Shown one piece after another: positions 15,530-23,598 of a stretch of 64,000 nt of DNA; positions within the stretch are counted from its first letter, which is position 1; the number at the start of each line of letters is the position of its first letter. The position numbers were made by a program, and so were the translations under genes. The stretch is from Streptomyces europaeiscabiei (lineage in GTDB: Bacteria; Actinomycetota; Actinomycetes; Streptomycetales; Streptomycetaceae), in contig NZ_CP107841.1 of NCBI RefSeq assembly GCF_036346855.1, positions 930,001 through 994,000 on the forward strand, read 5' to 3'. The notes below the pieces were generated by a model, which was given only the letters and a program-made list of their open reading frames with translations, did no database searches and was not told the origin of the DNA.

Positions 15530-17028
15530 ACCACCCCGTGAACCATCTCGTCGACCACCCCGCGCGCTACCCCGTGAACCCGACGGGCGACGCGGACCCG
15601 ACGGACGATCTGTGCTTCCGGACGGCGTACGAACTCTCCGTCGCGCTGGCGCGCGGCGAGGTGTCCGCGCGGGAGGTCGTGACCGCCCACCTGGAGCGGA
15701 TCGAGCGGGTCAATCCGGCGGTGAACGCGATCGTGACGCTGGTGGCCGACCGGGCGCTGGAGCAGGCGGCCGAGGCGGACGACCGGATGGCCGCCGGGGA
15801 GCCGGTGGGCCCGTTGCACGGGCTGCCCGTCGCGCACAAGGACCTGCACGACACGGCGGGCATCCGGACGACGTCCGGTTCGCCGATCTTCGCAGACCGG
15901 GTGCCCGACCACGACCATCTGGTCGTCGAGCGGCTGCGGAAGGCGGGGGCGATCACCCTGGGCAAGACCAACGTCCCCGAACTGGGCCTGGGTTCACACA
16001 CCGTCAACCCCGTCTTCGGGGCCACTCGCAACCCCTACGACCTCTCCCGCAGTGCCGGTGGCAGCAGCGGAGGGGCTGGGGCGGCCCTCGCCTGCGGGAT
16101 GCAGCCCATCGCCGACGGCAGCGACACCGGCGGCTCCCTGCGCAATCCCGCCTCCTTCAACAACGTCGTCGGTCTGCGCCCCTCCCCTGGCCGGGTGCCG
16201 TCCTGGCCCGACAAGGCACCGTGGGGCCAGCTGTCGGTGAAGGGGCCGATGGCCCGGACCGTGGCGGACGTCGCCCTGACCCTGTCCGTGATGGCCGGAC
16301 CCGACCCCCGCGACCCGCGCTCCCTGCAGACGCCCGGTTCCACCTTCGCCTGGCAACTCGACGGCGGGCTGAAGGGGTTGCGGGTCGCCTGGTCCCCCGA
16401 TCTCGGCGGGCAGGTGCCCGTCGACCCGGAGGTACGGGACGCGCTGCGCCCGGCGGCCGAGACGTTCGCCGCGCTGGGCTGCGACGTCGAGGAGGCCTGC
16501 CCGGATTTCTCCGGTGCGGACGAGGTGTTCCTCGCCCAGCGTGCCTGGCAGCTGGAGCTCTCCTACGGATTGCTGCTGGACGAGCACCGCGACCGGCTGG
16601 CCCCGGACGTGATCTGGAACATCGAGGAGGGCCGAAGGCTCGGCGGACCCGACCTCGGGCGCGCGCAGGCGCTGCACGGCGCCCTCTTCCACCGGGTCCG
16701 CGAGTTCTTCGGGCGGTACGACCTGCTGCTGCTGCCGGTCAGCCAGGTCGCGCCCTTCGACATCGGCCTGGCGTACCCGACGGTGGTCGACGGCACCCCC
16801 ATGGAGACCTATCTCGACTGGATGCGCTCGGCGTACCTGATCTCCGTCACGGGCTGCCCCGCCCTGTCCGTCCCGGCCGGGTTCACCCCGCAGGGCCTGC
16901 CGGTCGGGCTGCAGATCGTGGGCCCGCACCGGAGGGACTGGTCGGTCCTGAAGGCCGGCCACGCCTTCGAACGGGCGACGCGCGTCGGCGAGCGGCGACC
17001 GCCGGTGGTGATGGCCGAGGACGTGTAG
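15526..17028 (+). CDS. Amidase (amidase-signature family)
   Basis: 500 residues, normal for amidase-signature hydrolases that split carboxamides with a Ser-cisSer-Lys triad. The Lys lies in LHGLPVAHKDLHD, the cis-Ser in SAGGSSGGAGAALACG, and the nucleophile in DGSDTGGSLRNPA. The GTG start overlaps the transporter's stop by the GTGA arrangement, after GGGAGGGGC. Coupling to an Nramp-like transporter and an Lrp regulator implies uptake and hydrolysis of an amide or amino-acid derivative. Substrate cannot be told from sequence. No signal peptide, so it is cytoplasmic. Confidence 0.9.
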   Translation: MNHPVNHLVDHPARYPVNPTGDADPTDDLCFRTAYELSVALARGEVSAREVVTAHLERIERVNPAVNAIVTLVADRALEQAAEADDRMAAGEPVGPLHGLPVAHKDLHDTAGIRTTSGSPIFADRVPDHDHLVVERLRKAGAITLGKTNVPELGLGSHTVNPVFGATRNPYDLSRSAGGSSGGAGAALACGMQPIADGSDTGGSLRNPASFNNVVGLRPSPGRVPSWPDKAPWGQLSVKGPMARTVADVALTLSVMAGPDPRDPRSLQTPGSTFAWQLDGGLKGLRVAWSPDLGGQVPVDPEVRDALRPAAETFAALGCDVEEACPDFSGADEVFLAQRAWQLELSYGLLLDEHRDRLAPDVIWNIEEGRRLGGPDLGRAQALHGALFHRVREFFGRYDLLLLPVSQVAPFDIGLAYPTVVDGTPMETYLDWMRSAYLISVTGCPALSVPAGFTPQGLPVGLQIVGPHRRDWSVLKAGHAFERATRVGERRPPVVMAEDV

Positions 17029-17063
17029 GTCCCAGCGGGTGCGGGACGGCGCGTCGCCGCTCG

Positions 17064-18035
17064 TCAGTGGGAGTGGCCGGTCGACGTCTCGTGCGGCTCC
17101 TCCGGTGCGGCCGCCGCGCCCGTGCGGACCGTGAACGCCGCCGTGTGGACCTTGCCCTCGTGCTTGAAGTCGAGGAACAGGCGGTAGGCGCCGTCGCTGG
17201 GCGCGGTGGCCGCGAAGGAGATGTCCGGCCCGGGTGCGGTCCTGCCGTCGCCGGGCTCGCCGTTGGGATGCACATGCAGGTAGGCGAGGTCGCCGGAGCG
17301 CAGGGCGACCAGGTGGCCGTACGCGCCGAGGTAGGGCTGGAGGTCGGTGACGGGCCTGCCGTCCCGGGAGACCTTCAGCTTGAGTTCGCTCGCGGCGCCC
17401 GGGCGCAGGCCGCCGGTCAGCTCGACCTCGTAGCCGTTGACCTCGGCGGTGCCGCTCGGTGCCGGGAGCTTCTCCGGCTTGTAGGTGCCCCCGGCCGCGA
17501 GGTCGGCGCCGAGCGTGAGGTTCTCGGCGTCCTTCCCGGCGGGGGTGAAGTCGGCGAAGACGCGGTAGTCGCCCGCCCCGGGCAGGTCGACGGGGGTGCT
17601 CCAGGTGCCGTCGGCGGTGCGGGTGGGGTGCAGGTGGCGGTAGGTGACCAGGTCGCGTGAGGCGACGATGAGGTGGAGTTCCTTGTCGTGCTCGCGTTGG
17701 AACGCGGTGACGGCGCGGCCGTCCTCGTCCCGGATGACGAAGCGCAGGTCGGTGCGCTGCCCGGCGGTGACGCCCGGGGTCCGCAGGTCGAGGGTGTAGC
17801 CACCCTCGGAGATCTGCAGCCCGCCGGCCGGGGCCGGTGCCTGCCCGCCCTCGCCCTCGCCGTCTCCGGGATCCGGTGACTCCTCGGTGTGGTCGTCGTG
17901 GCGCGCGGGCGTGCCCTCCGTGCTCTCCGTGGAGTCCGAGAGGACGGGCTCGACGCCCTTGCCCACGCCGTAGGCGGTGCCGAACGTCGCGGCCAGCGCG
18001 GCGGCGAAGGCGGTGACTCTCAGTCCGGTGTTCAT
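17064..18035 (-). CDS. Secreted His-rich protein, probable copper/heavy-metal response
   Basis: 323 residues from the ATG at 18035. A signal or anchor (VTAFAAALAATFGTAYGVGKG) is followed by an acidic linker, then two beta-sandwich-like repeats: one with FVIRDEDGRAVTAFQREHDKEL and RHLHPTRTADGTW, the other with LQPYLGAYGHLVALRSGDL followed by AYLHVHPNG. These HLHP and HVHP loops, the YtkA-like immunoglobulin fold and the His-rich C-terminus (ETSTGHSH) could bind metal. Two CsoR-like palindromes lie 42-110 bases upstream, which suggests copper-induced expression. The exact role (metal binding or delivery at the cell surface) is inference. Confidence 0.75.
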   Translation of the reverse strand: MNTGLRVTAFAAALAATFGTAYGVGKGVEPVLSDSTESTEGTPARHDDHTEESPDPGDGEGEGGQAPAPAGGLQISEGGYTLDLRTPGVTAGQRTDLRFVIRDEDGRAVTAFQREHDKELHLIVASRDLVTYRHLHPTRTADGTWSTPVDLPGAGDYRVFADFTPAGKDAENLTLGADLAAGGTYKPEKLPAPSGTAEVNGYEVELTGGLRPGAASELKLKVSRDGRPVTDLQPYLGAYGHLVALRSGDLAYLHVHPNGEPGDGRTAPGPDISFAATAPSDGAYRLFLDFKHEGKVHTAAFTVRTGAAAAPEEPHETSTGHSH

Positions 18036-18076
18036 GGCCGTCTCCTTCGGGGTCCGTGGTCCCCACACAGCCCACC

Positions 18077-18093
18077 ATACCCCTGGGGGGTAT
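18077..18093. promoter_or_regulatory. CsoR-like operator 1
   Basis: ATACCCC-TGG-GGGGTAT is a perfect 7-bp inverted repeat with a 3-base spacer, matching the G-tract palindromes bound by the copper-sensing repressor CsoR. It lies 42 bases upstream of the His-rich secreted protein's start, a position suited to blocking its promoter. Confidence 0.65.
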
Positions 18094-18120
18094 TGCGTCA
18101 AGCAGCATGAGCAACTTGCG

Positions 18121-18145
18121 CCTGATACCCTCCAGGGGTATCAGG
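18121..18145. promoter_or_regulatory. CsoR-like operator 2
   Basis: CCTGATACCC and GGGTATCAGG form a perfect 10-bp inverted repeat around a 5-base centre (TCCAG). It resembles operator 1 and lies about 45 bp further upstream. A weaker third element (GATAC at 18158-18162 and GTATC at 18172-18176 around a C-tract) follows. Multiple operators would tighten control. Confidence 0.55.
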
Positions 18146-18176
18146 GTCCTGCGTGAGGATACCCCCACCCCGTATC

Positions 18177-18722
18177 TGCTCAACAACCCGCCCACGGGCG
18201 GGGGTGCGGATCGTGCGGCGTGCCGGCTCTTGTGGTCGCGCACAACGGGCGGGGAGCGCCAGCGAGCGGGGGCGCGCACGACGGGCGCCAGGAGCCGGAT
18301 GTGGGCGCCTCAACCCTCCGCGAGAGGCTGGTCCACGATCACCGAGGTGTCTGCCGCTGACCGGATTCCGGTACCGGGTGCTGGTGCTGGCGCCCGACCG
18401 TGGAGCGGGAGTCGCGGCCGGTGGTGACCTTCCGGTGGATGGCGACCGCGGGCGAAAAACCTTGATCACGTCCGCATCGGGCTTGTTCCATTGGCCAAGG
18501 AATGGACGGGCGCGGGAGGAGGGCGATTCGAGACGACGCCGCCCCCATCGGCGAAGAATCAGGTTTGGCATTCGACACCATTCACCGGGCCGGCGGGCGC
18601 TTTTGACAACGAGACAGGCCTTCCTCACGTCCGGAACCCAACCCTCGTATTCACATGGGGTTGCCGAGTCGATATCGACGCCTTTCCGTTGCTCGGACCG
18701 CGAGAAATCCCGTCAAGGGCGG
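18177..18722. other. Long stretch without a recognisable gene
   Basis: About 550 bases between the CsoR-like operators and the monooxygenase pseudogene. Open frames on both strands have Arg/Pro-rich, shadow-like translations without start signals. An AT-richer patch (18445-18680) may be remnant sequence from the truncated 3' end of the monooxygenase gene. I see no RNA gene or clear repeat. Confidence 0.45.
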
Positions 18723-19366
18723 TCACGAGAACACGACGACCTGCCCCCGCGGGGGACGCGGCACGATCGCGGGGCCCTTCACCGTGAACGTGTCGCCGGT
18801 GAAGTCGATGGGGTGGAGCCGGTCGCGGTCGAGATACCGGCTGGTGGCCACGGAACGGATGACCGCGTCGTCCTCCCACGAGTCCCACAGCGCGCGTACC
18901 GCCTCGACACCGTCTCGGGACTCGCGCGCCCGGCGGCGGCCCCTTCGACGAGGGGGCGTCCCCAGGCACGTGCCGCTTCGGGCCGTGTCTCCTCGCCGAC
19001 CACCCACCCGGCGCGCCCGACCGAGATGTGGTCGAGGGACGCCAACTGGCTGGAGACATGGAACGGTTCGGCGTACGTGAGGGGGACGACCGGTGCGACA
19101 CCGACGACGCTCGTCGACGCGGCGATGAACGCGGCCCGCTCCACCGCGCCGATCCGGCCGACCGTGTCGGGCGCGGGACCGGGCGGCAGCGCGCCGTCGT
19201 CCAGGGTGAGCAGCGTGAACCCGGCGCTCTCCGCGGCGGCGGCGACACGCGCCACCCGGCGCGGGGTCAGCAGATGGTCGGGAGCGTGGGCGGCACGGCG
19301 CCAGGCCGCGGGATGGGCGCCGTCACCGTCGAGTTCGACGGCGAGACGCAGGGCGGGGCCGGACAT
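18723..19366 (-). pseudogene. LLM-class flavin-dependent oxidoreductase, frameshifted and truncated
   Basis: The ATG at 19366 (AAGGAA upstream) starts a clear bacterial luciferase-like N-terminus: LTPRRVARVAAAAESAGFTL, FIAASTSVVGVAPVVPLTYA, SSQLASLDHISVGRAGWVVG. Near 18925-18945 the frame changes, and RESRDGVEAVRALWDSWEDD then DRLHPIDFTGDTFTVKGPAIVPRPP continue in another frame until a stop at 18723. About 150 C-terminal residues are missing. Intact relatives are FMNH2-dependent monooxygenases, often for sulfonate or other organosulfur compounds. The cysteine-type leader peptide just upstream agrees with a sulfur role. Sequencing error could explain the frameshift but not the missing C-terminus. 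Confidence 0.8.
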
Positions 19367-19419
19367 GAGGTTCCTTCCGAGGGCACGACGAGACGGCCGG
19401 CCCACGGGGCCGACGGGGG

Positions 19420-19536
19420 TCAGGCGCGTGCGGAAGGACAGACGGCGGAGGCGGTACGGCAGTAGTCCACATGCCGCCGGGTGATCAGCCGCGTACCCGC
19501 GTCGGCACCGTGCGGTGCCGCGTCACGTACGCGCAT
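19420..19536 (-). CDS. Cysteine-type leader peptide upstream of the monooxygenase gene
   Basis: A 38-residue ORF ending 53 bases before the monooxygenase start. Its second half reads LITRRHVDYCRTASAVC, matching the (T)RRHVDL-x-R-x-x-S-A-x-C pattern I recall for short actinobacterial leader peptides ahead of sulfur-metabolism genes, where Cys codons near the end are thought to couple translation to expression of the downstream gene. Cys occurs at residues 26 and 33. The ATG at 19536 is the only upstream ATG in frame; a shorter start is possible. Because the gene it serves is broken, this leader may be a leftover. Confidence 0.7.
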   Translation of the reverse strand: MRVRDAAPHGADAGTRLITRRHVDYCRTASAVCPSARA

Positions 19537-19771
19537 CAGGGCCTCCACCCGTCCAGCACCTGTCGCTTCAACCTACGTCGCCCGCCCGGGAAAGCGTCAA
19601 ACACATTAGTTGTACGCGCATGTGAAACAGGCGCCCGCTACCGCCGGCACGGCACGCTCGCCTCACGGACATCCCTCACGTCGCCACCCTCGCCGCGACC
19701 CGGTACGCGGCGGCCTCGCCCCCACCTGGAGGCCCTTGCCCCGGCCACCTGCTCCCACCTAGCCTGATTTT

Positions 19772-21016
19772 GTGCCGCGAATAAACAAAACCCGAACGCA
19801 CAACGACGTGCCGGGCCACGACAGCGACCCCGGCCACCTCCGAGCCCGCCTCCGCACCCTCCGCATCGCCATCACCGCCTTCTTCGCCCTCGACGGCTTC
19901 GTCTTCGCCGGCTGGGTGGTCAGGATCCCCGCGATCAAGGAGCAGACCGGTGCGTCGCCCGGCGCGCTGGGCCTCGCGCTGCTGGGCGTGTCCGCCGGAG
20001 CGGTGATCACGATGATGCTCACCGGCCGGCTCTGCCGCCGCTTCGGCAGCCACCCGGTGACGGTCGCCTGCGCCGTCCTGCTGTCGCTCGGCGTGGCCCT
20101 GCCCCCGCTCACCCACTCGGCGCTCGCGCTGGGCGCGGTACTACTGGTCTTCGGCGCGGCCTTCGGCGGGATCAATGTCGCCTTCAACAGCGCCGCCGTG
20201 GACCTGGTGGCCGCGCTGGGGCGGCCCGTCATGCCCAGCTTCCACGCCGCGTTCAGCCTCGGCGGCATGCTCGGGGCGGGTCTCGGCAGCCTGGTCGCGG
20301 GCTCCCTGTCCCCCACACGCCATCTGCTCGGCATCACCGCGATCGGCCTGCTGGTGACCGTCGTCGCCGCACCCGCCCTGCTGCGCCACGGGCCCCCGGA
20401 GCCCCCGGAGCCCCCGGACCGTACCTCCGAGCAGGACGCGCGCGAGACCGGCCCCCGCCGCCTCGACGGCCGTACGCGTGGCCTGGTGGTCGTCCTCGGG
20501 CTGATCGCCGGGTGCACGGCCTACGGCGAGGGGGCGCTGGCCGACTGGGGCGCCCTGCACCTGGAGGCGGACCTGGACACCTCGCCCGGCGTCGCGGCCA
20601 TCGGTTACTCGTGTTTCGCGCTCGCCATGACGATCGGCCGGCTGACCGGGACGACCCTCCTCGAACGCCTGGGCAGGACCACGGTGCTCGTGGCCGGTGG
20701 CGCGACCGCGGCGGTCGGCATGCTGCTCGGCTCGCTCGCCCCCTCCGTGTGGGCGACACTGCTCGGCTTCGCGGTCACCGGCCTGGGCCTCGCCAACATC
20801 TTCCCCGTCGCCATCGAACGAGCCGGCGCGCTGGCCGGTCCCGGCGGTGTGGCCACCGCCTCCACCCTCGGCTATCTCGGCATGCTCCTCGGCCCGCCCG
20901 CGATCGGTTTCATGGCCGAATGGATCTCCCTGCCCGCCGCGCTCACGAGCGTCGCGGTACTCGCCGCGTTCGCCTCCGGCATCGCGTTCGCCACCCGTCA
21001 CTCGGCCGCCAAATGA
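19772..21016 (+). CDS. Major facilitator superfamily transporter
   Basis: 414 residues with 12 predicted membrane helices, the two halves linked by a charged Pro-rich loop (RHGPPEPPEPPDRTSEQDAR). The first helix, AITAFFALDGFVFAGWVVRI, then RIPAIKEQTGASPGALGLALLG and the A-like loop GRLCRRFGSHPV, place it with the FucP/YbjJ-like group of MFS carriers. Substrate unknown. GTG start at 19772 follows a region lacking a strong ribosome site. It lies 180 bases upstream of the RiPP precursor gene on the same strand, so it could serve as exporter for the modified peptide, although this pairing is only positional. Confidence 0.85.
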   Translation: MPRINKTRTHNDVPGHDSDPGHLRARLRTLRIAITAFFALDGFVFAGWVVRIPAIKEQTGASPGALGLALLGVSAGAVITMMLTGRLCRRFGSHPVTVACAVLLSLGVALPPLTHSALALGAVLLVFGAAFGGINVAFNSAAVDLVAALGRPVMPSFHAAFSLGGMLGAGLGSLVAGSLSPTRHLLGITAIGLLVTVVAAPALLRHGPPEPPEPPDRTSEQDARETGPRRLDGRTRGLVVVLGLIAGCTAYGEGALADWGALHLEADLDTSPGVAAIGYSCFALAMTIGRLTGTTLLERLGRTTVLVAGGATAAVGMLLGSLAPSVWATLLGFAVTGLGLANIFPVAIERAGALAGPGGVATASTLGYLGMLLGPPAIGFMAEWISLPAALTSVAVLAAFASGIAFATRHSAAK

Positions 21017-21195
21017 CCACTCACGGTTGCCTCGTGACACCTCGCGGTGCATGAAGTCAGCCCTCCGAGAACATGAGGCAACCATTCAGTCGTTCGATTC
21101 GTATAACTCCGTGGAGGCACTGCGACCCGGCCGGACAGAGGGCGGCCGGAGCGTCACCATCCGCTTTTCCGGATGGTCCCGAACAAGGAGAAACG

Positions 21196-21387
21196 ATGCG
21201 ACTGTTCGTGCTCAACTACGCTCGCGCCGCTGAGCAGTTGGAGTTCAGCGCTCCGTACACCTACGACTCCGGGCTGCAGTTGAACGTGCTCGCCGACGGG
21301 CGGATAGCCGCGCATGACCAGGGTCTTATGCGGGAATTGGGGGCGACGACGTCCACTGCGGGATCGAAGACCCATTTCGACGACTGA
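21196..21387 (+). CDS. Putative ATP-grasp-modified RiPP precursor peptide
   Basis: 63 residues, ATG with AAGGAG at ideal distance. The N-terminal part (RLFVLNYARAAEQLEFSAPY, then LQLNVLADGRIAAHDQGL) would be the leader recognised by the enzyme. The C-terminal GATTSTAGSKTHFDD is a Thr/Ser-rich core ending in acidic residues, the arrangement used by ATP-grasp ligases that join side-chain hydroxyls or amines to carboxylates (graspetide chemistry). I recall a TIGR family of putative ATP-grasp targets found with SAV_5884-type maturases in Streptomyces. The maturase gene follows after 16 bases. The mature product and its activity are, to my knowledge, uncharacterised. Confidence 0.82.
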   Translation: MRLFVLNYARAAEQLEFSAPYTYDSGLQLNVLADGRIAAHDQGLMRELGATTSTAGSKTHFDD

Positions 21388-21403
21388 ACGCGGACCCGCG
21401 ACG

Positions 21404-22387
21404 ATGACGGTGTTGATCCTCACCTGCGAACAGGATGTGACGGCGGACCTGGTGGTGGCACAACTCCACAGGACCGGCGTACCGGTGGTCCGGCTCGACC
21501 CCGCCGACCTGCCCGGCGCGGTGTCACTCTCCGGGGAGTACGTGCACGGCTCCTTCCGCGGGCATCTGTCCGCCGGCGGGCGCCTGGTGAGCATGGGCGG
21601 GCTGCGGTCCGTCTGGCTGCGCCGGCCCGGCGTTCCCGCCACCCGGGTCGCCGAGCCGTCCCCCTGGCTCACCGAGGAGTCCTCGCAGGCCCTGTACGGC
21701 ATGTTGCGGGGCACGGACGCCCGGTGGATGAACGACCCGGACGCTGCCCGCAGGGCCCGGCACAAGCCGTGGCAGCTCCGGCACGCCCAGCGCTGCGGGC
21801 TCCCCGTACCGGCCACGCTGATCACCACGTTCCCACAGGCCGCCCGTGACTTCGCCGAGCGCTTCCCGGACCTGGTGGTGAAGCCGGTCTCCGGCACCCA
21901 CCCGCAGGAACCCGCCCGGACGGTCCCCACCAGTCGTATCGCGCCCGGCACCGACTTCACCGCCGTCGCGTTCGGCCCGACGCTGTTGCAGCGCCGGATC
22001 GCCAAGACCGCCGACATCCGGCTCACCGTCGTCGGCGACCGCATGCTGGCCGCCCGCAAGGCGGTCGCCCCGGACGCGCACCCCGACGAGGTGGACGTCC
22101 GCTTCGCCCCCTCCACCGCGCCCTGGGAGCCTGTGGACGTCCCGCCACGCACGGGCACGGCCGTGCGCGCCTACCTCCGCGACGCCGAACTCTCCTACGG
22201 GGCCTTCGACTTCGCGGAGGACGCGGGCGGGATCTGGTGGTTTCTGGAGTGCAACCAGTCCGGCCAGTTCGGGTTCGTGGAGATGGACACCGGTCAGCCG
22301 ATCGCCCACAGCGTCGCCGAGTGGCTGGCGCACGAGGAACCGGAGGCGGGCGCGCGCCGCACCGGCCGGATCCGGGCGACGCCCTGA
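21404..22387 (+). CDS. ATP-grasp RiPP maturase (SAV_5884-like)
   Basis: 327 residues. The N-terminal half reads VLILTCEQDVTADLVVAQL and VVRLDPADLPG, then a short beta module with LSGEYVHGSFRGHLSAGGRL and SVWLRRPGVP. The ATP-grasp fold follows: NDPDAARRARHKPWQLRHAQ, DLVVKPVSGTHPQ (nucleotide-binding Lys), LLQRRIAKTADIRLTVVGDR and a metal-binding end with FDFAEDAGGIWWFLECNQSG (Glu and Asn ligands). The layout equals graspetide ligases of the MdnC/TgnB type. The enzyme would activate an acidic side chain of the precursor with ATP and form omega-ester or omega-amide links. The methyltransferase that often forms a third member of such loci is not seen here. Confidence 0.88.
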   Translation: MTVLILTCEQDVTADLVVAQLHRTGVPVVRLDPADLPGAVSLSGEYVHGSFRGHLSAGGRLVSMGGLRSVWLRRPGVPATRVAEPSPWLTEESSQALYGMLRGTDARWMNDPDAARRARHKPWQLRHAQRCGLPVPATLITTFPQAARDFAERFPDLVVKPVSGTHPQEPARTVPTSRIAPGTDFTAVAFGPTLLQRRIAKTADIRLTVVGDRMLAARKAVAPDAHPDEVDVRFAPSTAPWEPVDVPPRTGTAVRAYLRDAELSYGAFDFAEDAGGIWWFLECNQSGQFGFVEMDTGQPIAHSVAEWLAHEEPEAGARRTGRIRATP

Positions 22388-22479
22388 CGCCCCGGACCGT
22401 CCACCGGTGAACCGAAGCGCCCGCCCCGGCTCGGCTCGGACGGGTGCTTCGAGCGCTCTTCATCAGGCAGACTCGCCCC

Positions 22480-23220
22480 ATGGAGACCGCCGAGCACATC
22501 AGAGCGCTGGACGAGGAGGGCCGACGGCTCGCCACGGCCGCCCGGAAGGCCGGTACGGACACCGCGGTGCCGACGTGCCCCGAGTGGCGGGTGCGGGACC
22601 TGGTCCGGCACACGGGGGCCGTGCACCGCTGGGCCACGGCTTTCCTCGCCGAGGGCCGTTCCACTCCCCGTCCCCCCGAGAGCGGCCCGGAGCTGGACGG
22701 TGACCCCCTGCTGACCTGGTTCGAGGACGGGCACCGGCGCCTCGTCGACACCTTGCGCGCCGCCCCCGCCGACGTGGACTGCTGGAGCTTCCTTCCCGCC
22801 CCCTCCCCGCTGGCCTTCTGGGCGCGCCGCCAGGCCCACGAGACGGCGGTGCACCGTGCCGACGCGGAGTCCGCGCTCGGCGGCGAACTCGGCGAACCCT
22901 CCGTGGACTTCGCCGTCGACGGCATCGACGAACTGCTGCTCGGCTTCCACGCCCGCGGCAGGAGCCGGGCGCGGACCGGGACACCGCGTGTCCTCCAGGT
23001 GCGGGCGACCGACACCGGCGCCGTCTGGACCGTACGGCTGTCGTCCGAACCTCCCGTGGCAGAACGCGTGGAGGCGTCGAAGGCGCGGGACGCCGACTGC
23101 GAGATCGCGGGCCCGGCGCCCCGGCTGTACCTGTCCCTGTGGAACCGGCTGCCCCTCCCTGCCGTCATGGGCGACGCCTCACTCGCGGAACTGTGGCGGG
23201 AGACCTCGGGCATCGACTGA
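22480..23220 (+). CDS. Maleylpyruvate isomerase family mycothiol-dependent enzyme
   Basis: 246 residues. The N-terminal DinB-like helical bundle has VPTCPEWRVRDLVRHTGAVH and WARRQAHETAVHRADAE, the HE-x3-HR-x-DAE motif of mycothiol-dependent isomerases and transferases (metal-binding His residues). The C-terminal domain carries a SCP2-like fold (VWTVRLSSEP...CEIAGPAPRLYLSLWNRLP). Members use mycothiol, the actinobacterial thiol, for detoxification or isomerisation. It is on the same strand as the RiPP locus, 92 bases downstream, but is a common stand-alone gene, so involvement in the peptide pathway is unlikely. Confidence 0.88.
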   Translation: METAEHIRALDEEGRRLATAARKAGTDTAVPTCPEWRVRDLVRHTGAVHRWATAFLAEGRSTPRPPESGPELDGDPLLTWFEDGHRRLVDTLRAAPADVDCWSFLPAPSPLAFWARRQAHETAVHRADAESALGGELGEPSVDFAVDGIDELLLGFHARGRSRARTGTPRVLQVRATDTGAVWTVRLSSEPPVAERVEASKARDADCEIAGPAPRLYLSLWNRLPLPAVMGDASLAELWRETSGID

Positions 23221-23283
23221 ACCGGGCCCGACGGGCACGCCAACTGCCTTGTCGGGTGAGCCCGCCGCCCCCACACTCGGCCC

Positions 23284-23598
23284 ATGGGGAGACGAACGCA
23301 GGCCGAACGGGACGCGATGACCACGGAGATCGGTTTCGCGCTCTTCGCGGGGACGGTGCTGGCGGGCGCGGCCTACTTCGGTGTGACCGAGTTCCTGCCG
23401 AACCTGTTCGGTTCCCTGCGCGGCCGGTGGAGCCTGCTCGGCCCCCTCGCGTTCACCGTGACCGTGGTGGTGTTCGTCGCGGTCGTCACGATCGTGCTGA
23501 CCCGCTTCCGACGCGCCGCGCGCTCTTCGGGACGGGCTCCCGCGGAACCCGGCTGGCCGGGCCCGGCCCAGCCCGGCCGCACCAACCCCGACTCGTAG
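23284..23598 (+). CDS. Small two-helix membrane protein (DUF6332-like)
   Basis: 104 residues. MGRRTQAERDAMTTEIGFALFAG followed by two hydrophobic helices (about 17-35 and 50-72), then a Pro-rich tail (RAPAEPGWPGPAQPG). The RxQAxRDAMTxEIG opening matches small Streptomyces proteins I recall as DUF6332. Function unknown. The 3' end overlaps the remnants of a LuxR-type regulator on the other strand, and the Pro-rich tail may be an extension created by that junction. Confidence 0.65.
   Translation: MGRRTQAERDAMTTEIGFALFAGTVLAGAAYFGVTEFLPNLFGSLRGRWSLLGPLAFTVTVVVFVAVVTIVLTRFRRAARSSGRAPAEPGWPGPAQPGRTNPDS

Noticed and set aside
15994..18279. 761-aa minus-strand frame opposite the amidase and across the His-rich protein
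   Set aside because: Low-complexity shadow; no domain, and the opposite frames encode clear proteins.
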